Made by a program: the position numbers and the translations under genes
Notes under the pieces: model-generated
Told to the model about the DNA's origin: nothing
Database searches by the model: none
Seen by the model: only the letters and a program-made list of their open reading frames with translations
NCBI GenBank assembly: GCA_002405445.1
Contig: DHLV01000282.1
Coordinates: 80,963 to 87,994, forward strand
DNA length: 7,032 nucleotides
Direction of reading: 5' to 3'
From: Flammeovirgaceae bacterium UBA4659
Lineage (GTDB): Bacteria > Bacteroidota > Bacteroidia > Cytophagales > Cyclobacteriaceae
Shown: positions 1 through 5,849 of the stretch, one piece after another
How positions within the stretch are numbered: the stretch's first letter is position 1
How the letters are laid out: each line of letters opens with the position of its first letter

Positions 1-480
1 ACCCGCATCCAGGTGGAGCACCCGATTACCGAAGAAGTAACTGACTATGATTTGATCAAAGAGCAAATTAAAGTAGCGGCAGGTGTGCCCATCTCGGGCC
101 GCAATTACTTTCCGAATCTGTATGCGATGGAGTGTCGCATCAATGCCGAAGATCCGGCCAACGGATTCAGGCCATCGCCAGGGAAGATTACCAACCTGCA
201 CATGCCGGGCGGCCATGGCGTGCGCGTGGATAGCCACGTGTACTCAGGCTACACCATCCCGCCAAATTATGACTCTATGATCGCCAAGTTAATTGTGAGC
301 GGCCAATCACGCGAGGAAGTGATCACGCGCATGAAACGGGCATTGAGTGAGTTTGTCATCGAAGGTATTAAAACAACCATTCCATTTCATCTGAAATTAA
401 TGGATAATGCCGCTTTCAGATCGGGCAAATTCACCACTAAGTTTTTGGAGACTTCATTTGATTTTTCGGATTTGGAGTAA
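1..480 (+). CDS. accC: Biotin carboxylase, C-terminal part (5' end outside the window)
   Basis: This is the biotin carboxylase subunit of acetyl-CoA carboxylase. It uses ATP and bicarbonate to carboxylate the biotin on the carrier protein AccB, the first step of fatty-acid synthesis in the cytoplasm. The reading frame is open from base 1, so the gene starts before the window, and 159 residues are visible. The fragment opens with TRIQVEHP, the active-site strand of the ATP-grasp fold (Arg, Gln and Glu equivalent to E. coli R292, Q294 and E296). MECRINAED follows and contains the arginine equivalent to R338. The rest matches the biotin carboxylase C-terminal domain ([32 protein letters not shown]). 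In E. coli 159 residues also follow the same point, so the protein ends where a stand-alone AccC should, with no fused biotinyl domain. A longer propionyl- or pyruvate-carboxylase subunit is therefore unlikely. A strong terminator follows the TAA stop. Confidence 0.95.
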   Translation, partial: TRIQVEHPITEEVTDYDLIKEQIKVAAGVPISGRNYFPNLYAMECRINAEDPANGFRPSPGKITNLHMPGGHGVRVDSHVYSGYTIPPNYDSMIAKLIVSGQSREEVITRMKRALSEFVIEGIKTTIPFHLKLMDNAAFRSGKFTTKFLETSFDFSDLE

Positions 481-495
481 GTGATTTCACCAATC

Positions 496-530
496 AGAAG
501 GCCACTCCAGCAAGTTGGCCTTCTTTTTTT
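496..530 (+). terminator. Rho-independent terminator of accC
   Basis: A perfect 9-bp stem, AGAAGGCCA (496-504) and TGGCCTTCT (516-524), has an 11-nt loop and runs into seven T (524-530). It begins 15 nt after the accC stop codon. No T-run follows on the opposite strand, so it should act mainly on accC and not on the convergent gene mce. Confidence 0.88.
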
Positions 531-595
531 ATCGATGGCACCGGAGTAGGTTCGGGGGAAAGCCGTTAACGCTGTTCCGAAATAATACGGGGTTG

Positions 596-997
596 TTATT
601 CTTTATCTTCGCACATTTCTACCAGCACACCGTTGGTATGTTTGGGATGCAGGAATACAATACGCTTGTTGTCGGCACCGTCTTTCGCGTGCGGGGCTAA
701 AGTTTGAAATCCGTTTTGGTTGGCTGCGGCTATGTGTCGGTCAATGTCACGTACGCCAAACGCAAGGTGGTGGATGCCTTCACCTTTCTTGTCAATAAAC
801 CTGGCTATGGGCGAGTCGGGGTGCGTGGCTTCGAGCAATTCGATTTTGATGCCGCCCACATCAAAGAATGATGTGCGTACGCCCTCGCTTGCCACTTCTT
901 CAATTTTGTAGTGAGCCTTGCCCAGAAGCTTTGCAAAAAGGGCATTGGCCTGCTCCAAATTTTTTACGGCAATGCCGATGTGTTCAATTTTTTCCAT
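596..997 (-). CDS. mce: Methylmalonyl-CoA epimerase (VOC/glyoxalase fold)
   Basis: It interconverts the (R) and (S) forms of methylmalonyl-CoA, linking propionyl-CoA carboxylation to methylmalonyl-CoA mutase and succinyl-CoA in the cytoplasm. The 133-residue product has the usual length and two VOC modules. The expected metal ligands are visible: H6 in IEHIGIAV, H76 or H77 in GEGIHHLAFGV, and E127 in GVLVEMCE. E53 in KIELLEA sits where a further ligand or catalytic residue is expected. DSPIARFIDKKGEG and IVFLHPKHTNGVLVE are typical of the family. The frame is open 15 codons further upstream, but the ATG at 997 is preferred because MEKIEHIGIAV is the normal N-terminus and the extension is unlike the family. 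A TAnnTTTG match lies 3 nt before this ATG. The gene converges on accC and is divergent from the RRM gene. Other VOC enzymes are possible, but the pattern is specific for epimerase. Confidence 0.93.
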   Translation of the reverse strand: MEKIEHIGIAVKNLEQANALFAKLLGKAHYKIEEVASEGVRTSFFDVGGIKIELLEATHPDSPIARFIDKKGEGIHHLAFGVRDIDRHIAAANQNGFQTLAPHAKDGADNKRIVFLHPKHTNGVLVEMCEDKE

Positions 998-1000
998 ACT

Positions 1001-1008
1001 CAAATGTA
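1001..1008 (-). promoter_or_regulatory. Possible Bacteroidota -7 promoter element of mce
   Basis: Read on the minus strand, the sequence is TACATTTG, an exact match to the TAnnTTTG -7 consensus. It ends 3 nt before the mce ATG, so transcription would start at or next to the start codon and give a leaderless or nearly leaderless mRNA. The -33 region at the usual distance has TTTT rather than TTTG, so the assignment is tentative. Confidence 0.3.
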
Positions 1009-1228
1009 CGCTACCTTTTATCAGAGGGTAAAATGGTTCCAAATGTTTTTTGTAAGCCTGCGAAAGGGCTTAGAAAACACCAATGGCGTGCAATACACAT
1101 CATTACCTGCTGTGCTGCAAGGTATTCAACAGCAGGCCTCAAACGCAACAGCCGGGTGGGGTTGCGGGATTGTAGAATACCCGCCCGATACCGCATTTCT
1201 GATGGATGGGCGCTGCATGCGGAAGGTG

Positions 1229-1260
1229 CTTGAAATTGTAGAGAATAATATACTAATTTG
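1229..1260 (+). promoter_or_regulatory. Possible promoter of the RRM gene
   Basis: A CTTG at 1229-1232 (-33-like) and TAATTTG at 1254-1260 (a TAnnTTTG-like -7 element, one base short) are 21 bp apart, within the 19-21 bp spacing known for Bacteroidota promoters. Transcription would start near 1266, leaving a leader of about 40 nt before the ATG at 1308. Confidence 0.35.
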
Positions 1261-1307
1261 TGATGGTTGTTGAACCTAAAATCATTAATTCACCCTATTT
1301 CAGCACT

Positions 1308-1571
1308 ATGAACATTTTTGTTGCTCGCTTGAATTTCAAGACCAGACGCGAAGACCTGGAAGCTGCCTTCGCCAAATTTGGGCAAGTTACGTCTGCCAAA
1401 ATTGTTAAAGACCGCGACACAGGCCGGTCAAAGGGGTTTGGCTTTGTGGAGATGGCCAATGATGCAGAAGCACAGGCTGCCATTGCCGCCCTGAATGAAA
1501 CGGAATTGGATGGCCGCACCATTGTGGTGAAGCCGGCCAACCCCAAAGGCGAAGCAGGCGGAGGCCAATAG
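1308..1571 (+). CDS. Small RNA-binding protein with one RNA recognition motif
   Basis: The 87-residue protein is almost entirely a single RRM domain, which binds short single-stranded RNA. RNP2 is at residues 3-8 (IFVARL) and RNP1 at 42-49 (KGFGFVEM). The aromatic residues F4, F44 and F46 are in the positions that stack on RNA bases. DRDTGRSKGFGFVEM and ALNETELDGRTIVV are classic for the glycine-rich, eukaryote-like RRM proteins common in Bacteroidota and cyanobacteria. The ATG at 1308 is chosen because the domain begins immediately after it. An in-frame extension back to 1260 adds no domain sequence and would overlap the likely promoter. The C-terminal tail is very short (about 12 residues, ending GEAGGGQ) and lacks the long Arg/Gly tail of many relatives. 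The gene is monocistronic, with its own terminator. The RNA targets cannot be read from sequence, and a role in cold response is only an analogy with cyanobacterial relatives. Confidence 0.93.
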   Translation: MNIFVARLNFKTRREDLEAAFAKFGQVTSAKIVKDRDTGRSKGFGFVEMANDAEAQAAIAALNETELDGRTIVVKPANPKGEAGGGQ

Positions 1572-1597
1572 TTGGTACCCAAACAGGTCTTAAGGTC

Positions 1598-1625
1598 AAA
1601 GCGAAGGGCAGCCTTCGCTTTTTTT
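1598..1625 (+). terminator. Rho-independent terminator of the RRM gene
   Basis: AAAGCGAAGG (1598-1607) pairs perfectly with CCTTCGCTTT (1612-1621) across the tetraloop GCAG. The 3' arm continues into a T-tract reaching 1625. It lies 26 nt after the TAG stop. The A-tract in the 5' arm means the structure could also work partly in the other direction. Confidence 0.9.
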
Positions 1626-1828
1626 ATCTCCAATTTGTTGCCATTGGTTAAATAGTTCTTCAGGCAGGGAAAAATTCGCCTGTGGCGGTGAGCAAGGTTT
1701 GATCAAATGCCGATGTTGAAAATGATTGAAAAGCTTACGACTTTTGGAACGTTTAAATTTTCAAATTTCCATCTTTCGAGAAAATCAACATTGGCCGCGT
1801 AATTTTATGGCATAACTTTCCCAGTCAC
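1626..1828. other. Intergenic region with no recognised feature
   Basis: About 200 nt lie between the RRM terminator and the candidate small ORF at 1829; counted up to the transporter start, the gap is 366 nt. The first half is AT-rich and has only a weak 5-bp dyad (CAGGC and GCCTG around 1662-1682). I find no convincing promoter match for the downstream genes and no RNA gene. Confidence 0.5.
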
Positions 1829-1990
1829 ATGAGTAGACTTCACCCCACCAATACCTTAAAGGAATTGCCAGTGTCTTTGGCCGTTCTGCCGGGCATGATT
1901 TTCGGTTTTGCTTCCCTCCGGCTATGGGTTTCAAAAACCGAATGGGACAACGCTCAAGCGCTTGAAAATTCTTTGAAAAACTGTTTTTGA
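1829..1990 (+). CDS. Possible small ORF (53 aa) directly before the transporter gene
   Basis: An ATG at 1829 opens a 53-codon frame ending in TGA at 1988-1990, one base before the transporter ATG. The frame stays open back to 1757. The product would begin MSRLHPTNTLKELPVSL. It has a hydrophobic stretch at about residues 13-34 (containing LAVLPGMIFGFASLRLW) and a polar tail with TEWDNAQALENSLKNCF. I recognise no family. The tight spacing would suit translational coupling, and the hydrophobic stretch would suit a small membrane-associated peptide. Against this, the stretch contains inverted repeats, the opposite strand is also open here (1785-2006), and no ribosome binding site or promoter is evident. 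It could instead be a non-coding leader or a fragment of an interspersed repeat. Function unknown. Confidence 0.27.
   Translation: MSRLHPTNTLKELPVSLAVLPGMIFGFASLRLWVSKTEWDNAQALENSLKNCF
1901..1942. repeat. Inverted repeat upstream of the transporter
   Basis: TTCGGTTTT (1901-1909) is the exact reverse complement of AAAACCGAA (1934-1942), with a 24-nt centre. No T-run follows, so it is not a terminator. It may be an operator-like or leader structure of the transporter gene, or it may be accidental. Confidence 0.4.
1954..1965. promoter_or_regulatory. 12-bp perfect palindrome, possible operator of the transporter gene
   Basis: TCAAGCGCTTGA at 1954-1965 is fully self-complementary and ends 26 bp before the transporter ATG. 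A symmetric site in this position is typical of a dimeric regulator's operator. No regulator gene is adjacent, and a chance palindrome cannot be excluded. Confidence 0.33.
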
Positions 1991-1991
1991 G

Positions 1992-3458
1992 ATGAGTTCT
2001 ACACAACTTCCGGCAGACTGGCCAAAATTGATCGCATTTCTTGCCGGCCCGATTGTCTTCTTTGTATTGATTACTTCCATCAGCAGTTCGTTCATTTCTC
2101 CATCAGCCGGAAAGGTGTTGGCACTCGCGGGGTGGATCATGGTGTGGTGGATGACAGAGGCCGTGCCTATTGCCATTACTGCCCTGCTGCCATTGGTGTT
2201 GTTTCCGTTGATGGGCGTAATGAAAATGAGCGAGGCAGCAGCGCCTTATGCCAACCCCATCGTGTTTTTGTTCATGGGTGGCTTCATGATCGCGCTGGGC
2301 CTCGAGAAACACCGCCTGCATGAACGCATTGCACTGAACCTCATCAAAATAACCGGTACATCGGGCAATGGAATTATTTTAGGATTTATGATTTCAACTG
2401 CTTTCATCAGTATGTGGATCAGCAACACGGCCACTGCCATGATGATGTTGCCCATCGCACTTTCAGTCATCAACCTATTGAAGAGCGATGCATCAGTGCC
2501 AAACGAAGCCTTGCCAAAAGGCGAAAGGAATTTTGCCATCGGCTTGCTGCTCACCATCGGCTACGCTTCCAGCATTGGCGGCATAGGCACCATCATAGGC
2601 ACGCCTCCTAATGTGGTGTTTGCGGGCTTGCTCGACCAGTTCTACCATCAAAAGCTAGACTTTGGCAAGTGGATGTTGGTAGGCGTACCGCTGATGACAT
2701 TGTTGTTGATGGGCATGTACTTTATCATTACGTCAATCTTGTTCAAGAATGGAATTGCCAACGTGAAGGGTAGCGATGAATTGATCAAATCAAAGTTGAA
2801 GGAGCTGGGTGCGCTGCGCAAAGAAGAAAAACTAGTGATGGTCATTTTTGCTACCACTTGTCTGCTTTGGATATTTCAGCAGCCCATTAATATCCTATTA
2901 AAGAAAGAAATGCTGAACGATACCAACGTAGCGATGCTGGGCGGTGTGCTCATGTTTATTTTGCCGGTTGACTGGAAGCAGATGAACTTTCTGTTGAAGT
3001 GGAGCGATACCGAGAAAATGGCTTGGGGCATTTTGATTTTATTTGGCGGAGGTCTGTGTTTGGCACAAGGGCTTTCCAACGCAGGCATCATTCAAGCTGT
3101 AGGTGCCAAAATTGCAGACAACAGTCCCTCTACTAATTGGTTATTATTTGGGTTGATTGCAGCTGCCGTTTTCATTACAGAACTGATGAGCAATGTGGCA
3201 TTGGTACAGATTTTTTTGCCTGTTGTTTTTGGGATAGCGACAAATTTAGGTGTGAACCCCATTTTGCTGGGGATGCCTGTAACAATAGGTGCCAGCATGG
3301 CATTTATGTTTCCGGTAGCCACTCCGCCCAACGCGATTGTATTCTCCAGTGGTCACATGCGCATGCAACACATGATGAAGGCCGGTGTGTGGCTGAATAT
3401 GATTTCGGTGCTGATGATTTACCTGGCTTCCGTTTACCTGCTGCCGCTTGTATATTGA
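1992..3458 (+). CDS. SLC13/DASS-family sodium-coupled anion transporter
   Basis: A polytopic inner-membrane symporter of the divalent anion:Na+ symporter family, whose members import succinate, malate, citrate or sulfate with sodium. The 488-residue length fits the bacterial family. It shows two inverted halves: SNT at 144-146 with GTPPN at 203-207, and SNV at 400-402 with ATPPN at 443-447. These are the motifs that form the sodium and substrate sites in VcINDY. Residues 434-450 match the family signature (Ala-Ser, then Phe, Pro-Val, Asn447 and Val450). A charged cytoplasmic loop lies at about 252-282. Hydrophobic helices fill the rest, and the last ends at the C-terminus (YLLPLVY). The ATG at 1992 fits a short N-terminus before the first helix at about 13-33. 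No gene downstream shares its strand, and it converges on the ligase gene. Dicarboxylates are the likeliest substrates, but Val402 in place of Thr leaves sulfate or other anions open. Confidence 0.93.
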   Translation: MSSTQLPADWPKLIAFLAGPIVFFVLITSISSSFISPSAGKVLALAGWIMVWWMTEAVPIAITALLPLVLFPLMGVMKMSEAAAPYANPIVFLFMGGFMIALGLEKHRLHERIALNLIKITGTSGNGIILGFMISTAFISMWISNTATAMMMLPIALSVINLLKSDASVPNEALPKGERNFAIGLLLTIGYASSIGGIGTIIGTPPNVVFAGLLDQFYHQKLDFGKWMLVGVPLMTLLLMGMYFIITSILFKNGIANVKGSDELIKSKLKELGALRKEEKLVMVIFATTCLLWIFQQPINILLKKEMLNDTNVAMLGGVLMFILPVDWKQMNFLLKWSDTEKMAWGILILFGGGLCLAQGLSNAGIIQAVGAKIADNSPSTNWLLFGLIAAAVFITELMSNVALVQIFLPVVFGIATNLGVNPILLGMPVTIGASMAFMFPVATPPNAIVFSSGHMRMQHMMKAGVWLNMISVLMIYLASVYLLPLVY

Positions 3459-3488
3459 CATTTCTACCGCATAGGTCACAGCGCAATT

Positions 3489-3593
3489 TCATAATCTGCG
3501 AAGTAGCCGTGGATTTTCGAGGTGTGTGTTGTCCAGCACCCCAGGCAATGAACCAATCATTTTGAGGAATTGCTGTAACGGAACGGAGGTCAT
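3489..3593 (-). CDS. Doubtful 34-aa ORF downstream of the ligase gene
   Basis: An ATG at 3593 opens a 34-codon frame ending in TGA at 3489-3491 (MTSVPLQQFLKMIGS at the start, NPRLLRRL at the end). The frame stays open upstream into the end of the ligase gene in a different frame. It could be a remnant gene or chance. It has no recognised domain and no start signal. Confidence 0.12.
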   Translation of the reverse strand: MTSVPLQQFLKMIGSLPGVLDNTHLENPRLLRRL

Positions 3594-3624
3594 TTTCAGG
3601 TGACCATGTGAAATGACAGCTTTG

Positions 3625-3650
3625 ATAAAATCCGGTTTCTGCCGTTTTAT
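3625..3650 (-). terminator. Weak possible terminator of the ligase gene
   Basis: ATAAAA plus CGG (3625-3635, with a TC bulge) pairs with CCG plus TTTTAT (3642-3650) around a 6-nt loop. On the minus strand it overlaps the ligase stop codon (3647-3649) and ends in TTTTAT. The stem is mostly A-T, so it is a poor terminator. No better one is visible in the 188-nt convergent gap, for either the ligase or the transporter. Confidence 0.22.
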
Positions 3651-4888
3651 GGAATAAACATCTTATTCTGCGCCAGGCAACCTGCCAGTTGCCGATAGAT
3701 GCGCACGATGGATTCCGTAGATACGTCTCCGTTCATTGCCCTGATGATGCGCTCAGAAAGCGTTCCTTCAGTGAGAATAACAGATAGCTCTGGCTTCCAT
3801 TTTTCCAAAGCCGTATTGCCACTGCCGGTGATCTTTTCAATAACCTTCTGCCAGAGTTCGCGCGGGCTGCAGGGAGAACTTAACCCAAATGCGCGCAAAT
3901 AGTCAACATCGTCAATGGTGGCACGCTGCCCATCGGCCAGTACTTTTTCATATATCGCTACAAGGCCATCGGTTTTGTATTCCATTTGCTTTTCGTGATG
4001 GATGAACTTACCATGTACCAGTCCCTTCAGTGTTTCAATCACCAACTCAATAATCGCCATGTCAGCGGTAGGGCACTCTTGGATATCCATGATGCGGATT
4101 TCAATCGACCCACGATCAAATCGGGGTATCGCACCACGCGAGTTGACCCAAATGGGATTCAGCACACCAGATGCATCGTATGGAGCGATGTCTGTCTTTA
4201 TCTTGTCGTAAACCTTTTGCAGGTAGTTGCGCTTCGAAAATATTCTTTCGGGAATCACCTTGCCTGTAATCGAAGGTATTTTAGCTTGATTTGTTTGATA
4301 GTAGGAGAGGCGTGTGTCCAAATGCCCCGTCAATTTGCCGTCTAAAATGGGCGAGCTGGCACACAATGCAGGCAACAGCGGTAACACCAATCGCACCGCT
4401 GCATGCAACTTAGCGAACTCTTCATCGTCATAAAAAGGCAGGTTCAAATGCGTGCTTTGCAAATTTGACCACCCATGACCCTTCGCATTGAAAATCGTGT
4501 CATACAATCGGTACACTTCGTTATGATCGTGCGGCCAGAGTTTGGTGTCGGTGAGCGGATTCATCAAAGGGTGTGCTGCGGTTGGCAGTAGCATGGCATT
4601 CCATTGCTCTAAAATTCCATTGATCCGTTTTACATCATCGGCAAAAGCATGCTCCAACACATTGAAATTGACTTCTGGTGTTGTTGACTTTAATTCAATT
4701 ACATGCAGCACCAATTCATTTGACCACGTTACCAGTCCGTTTTCAAAATCGCTTCCGTAGTTGCCTAATTCGTGCTTCAACACTTCATCTACTATCGGTT
4801 TTACTGCGAGCGTGGTCTTATCCACCATCATGTACTCAAGCTCAATGCCGTAGCCTTGAAACAAATGGATGCGCGAGGGTTGTGTCAT
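3647..4888 (-). CDS. GCS2-family carboxylate-amine ligase (glutamate-cysteine ligase-like)
   Basis: This 413-residue cytoplasmic enzyme belongs to the glutamate-cysteine ligase family 2 (YbdK, EgtA and plant GCL relatives), which join a carboxylate to an amine through an acyl-phosphate using ATP and Mg2+. The N-terminus FQGYGIELEYMMVD (10-23) carries the conserved glutamates E16 and E18 that bind metal and nucleotide. Further family blocks are ELVLHVIELKST (58-69), LQSTHLNLPF (143-152) with an invariant-type histidine, and RGAIPRFDRGSIEIR (251-265), continuing to the ECP at 271-273. The length lies between E. coli YbdK (about 370) and plant enzymes (about 450). The ATG at 4888 places the GYGIELE strand near the N-terminus, as usual. 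It lies 79 nt downstream of the DUF155 gene on the same strand, possibly co-transcribed. No glutathione synthetase or ATP-grasp partner is next to it, so gamma-glutamylcysteine formation is only one option and the true substrates are unknown. Confidence 0.9.
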   Translation of the reverse strand: MTQPSRIHLFQGYGIELEYMMVDKTTLAVKPIVDEVLKHELGNYGSDFENGLVTWSNELVLHVIELKSTTPEVNFNVLEHAFADDVKRINGILEQWNAMLLPTAAHPLMNPLTDTKLWPHDHNEVYRLYDTIFNAKGHGWSNLQSTHLNLPFYDDEEFAKLHAAVRLVLPLLPALCASSPILDGKLTGHLDTRLSYYQTNQAKIPSITGKVIPERIFSKRNYLQKVYDKIKTDIAPYDASGVLNPIWVNSRGAIPRFDRGSIEIRIMDIQECPTADMAIIELVIETLKGLVHGKFIHHEKQMEYKTDGLVAIYEKVLADGQRATIDDVDYLRAFGLSSPCSPRELWQKVIEKITGSGNTALEKWKPELSVILTEGTLSERIIRAMNGDVSTESIVRIYRQLAGCLAQNKMFIP

Positions 4889-4967
4889 GCGTTGATTGTT
4901 GTCAATATTTTTTTTAGTACCGCACCATGCAGTATATCCAAGCTTATTGTCAGCGTTGGCAAACGGG

Positions 4968-5756
4968 TCATTTTAGTATTTTATCGACAAACAAATTCAC
5001 CACCTCCACCAGAATCAATGCGATAATAATCCATTCTAAAATGCTACTCTCGCGTTGATGTGAAATTTCGCGGAAAACGCTGAGATTTTCTTCAATGATG
5101 CGCAGTGTGTACTCAATTTCACTGAACCGCACCCGCAAGTCAAAGTGCTTCATCAGACCTTTATGGAGGCGGTCAAGGTACTCATCATCCCACACTTGCT
5201 CGGGGGCGTCAAAAATATAAATATTGTCTGCTATTTCATTTTGGGTGTTCAGCGCCTTGCCGATGAATTTGATCATCTCACGTCTCCCGATGCTAAGCTT
5301 CCCGGTTGCTTCCAGGTCGCGGGTAAAACCCTTGATTTCGGTCAATAGGTTTTCAGATACCGAATGATACCGATCAAGCGCCACTGATTGAGCCAGGTTA
5401 AACATCGCGATTCGCATCACTTTCGTGTCTAGGTGGGCTACAATCAGTTGGTCAAAGTCAAATTCCATGTCACCCGGCTGTATGCTGATCTCGTGATCAT
5501 CACGCAGCCAACTGCTGTTAGGGTCTTTCAAATAGGGTTGCGTTGACTTCACGGCAATTTTGATCTCTTCTTCAGAGTGCCCTGAAAAAACGATGACCCC
5601 GTAGTTAAAAAAATACTGATAGCGGTCGTTTCCAAAACTGAACATCAGCTCGGTTGAAGAATCGTAGGCCGGCTTGATGTCAAAAAAAGCTTTCAGGCCT
5701 TTGATATCGAGTTGGTTGGCTACTAAAATGGCTGAGAGTTTTACTGTTTTTTCCAT
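4968..5756 (-). CDS. RMD1/DUF155-family membrane protein
   Basis: A 262-residue protein of the DUF155 family (PF02582), related to yeast Rmd1 and Sif2/Sif3 and human RMND1, whose biochemical function in bacteria is not known. The diagnostic block is at residues 47-57 (QYFFNYGVIVF), followed by SGHSEEEIKIAV. The central helical part includes VMRIAMFNLAQSVALDRYHSVSE (113-135) and the KLSIGRREMIKFIGKAL segment. A charged, probably coiled helical region (about 200-237) leads into one C-terminal transmembrane helix (239-258, around EWIIIALILVEVVNLFV). The protein is therefore probably anchored by its C-terminus with the globular part in the cytoplasm. MEKTVKLSAI is the only reasonable start. The gene lies 79 nt upstream of the ligase gene, a possible operon, and is divergent from the nuclease gene. 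A scaffold or membrane-organising role is inferred from eukaryotic relatives only. Confidence 0.88.
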   Translation of the reverse strand: MEKTVKLSAILVANQLDIKGLKAFFDIKPAYDSSTELMFSFGNDRYQYFFNYGVIVFSGHSEEEIKIAVKSTQPYLKDPNSSWLRDDHEISIQPGDMEFDFDQLIVAHLDTKVMRIAMFNLAQSVALDRYHSVSENLLTEIKGFTRDLEATGKLSIGRREMIKFIGKALNTQNEIADNIYIFDAPEQVWDDEYLDRLHKGLMKHFDLRVRFSEIEYTLRIIEENLSVFREISHQRESSILEWIIIALILVEVVNLFVDKILK

Positions 5757-5767
5757 GGTGATGCATT

Positions 5768-5775
5768 CAAATTTA
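5768..5775 (-). promoter_or_regulatory. Possible -7 promoter element of the DUF155 gene
   Basis: On the minus strand the bases read TAAATTTG, an exact TAnnTTTG match, ending 11 nt before the DUF155 ATG. The transcript leader would be only a few bases. No TTTG is seen at the -33 distance, so the promoter is uncertain. Confidence 0.3.
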
Positions 5776-5849
5776 AGGATTTAATTTGGTATCGCTGTTT
5801 GATGCAGACAGCCCAATGCCCATCTTTGTGCAATAACCTTTATTGTGGT

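Larger units (their letters stand above)
998..1307. other. Gene-free divergent intergenic region with two dyads
   Basis: About 310 nt separate mce from the RRM gene. Open frames cross it on both strands, but their translations look like no protein family I know and run antisense into mce. Two inverted repeats stand out. One is CCTGCTGT (1106-1113) with ACAGCAGG (1129-1136), an 8-bp perfect stem with a 15-nt loop. The other is CGGGTGGG (1153-1160) with CCCGCCCG (1180-1187), an 8-bp stem with one G-U pair. Neither is followed by a T-run. They could be protein-binding sites or part of a small RNA, and nothing in the sequence settles which. Confidence 0.5.

Noticed and set aside
868..1273. Two plus-strand open frames of about 120 codons
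   Set aside because: Both begin inside mce on the opposite strand and run into the intergenic gap. Their products have no family features and they end before or at the RRM promoter.
1295..1633. 112-codon minus-strand frame
   Set aside because: It is antisense to the RRM gene and crosses that gene's terminator. The RNP1 and RNP2 motifs prove the plus-strand frame.
1785..2006. 73-codon minus-strand gene before the transporter
   Set aside because: It begins inside the transporter gene on the other strand and has no recognised family. It is mentioned only as a sign that the stretch may be a repeat.
3137..3565. 142-codon plus-strand frame overlapping the transporter end
   Set aside because: It overlaps the transporter's signature motif region in another frame, and its product is cysteine- and histidine-rich with no domain.
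3986..4345. 119-codon plus-strand frame
   Set aside because: It is antisense to the conserved RGAIPRFDRG block of the ligase and has no domain.
4889..4967. Promoter for the ligase in the 79-nt gap
   Set aside because: TAAGCTTG (minus strand, 4946-4939) is one base from the -7 consensus, but the nearest TTTG is only 13 bp upstream rather than 19-21, so I do not call it.
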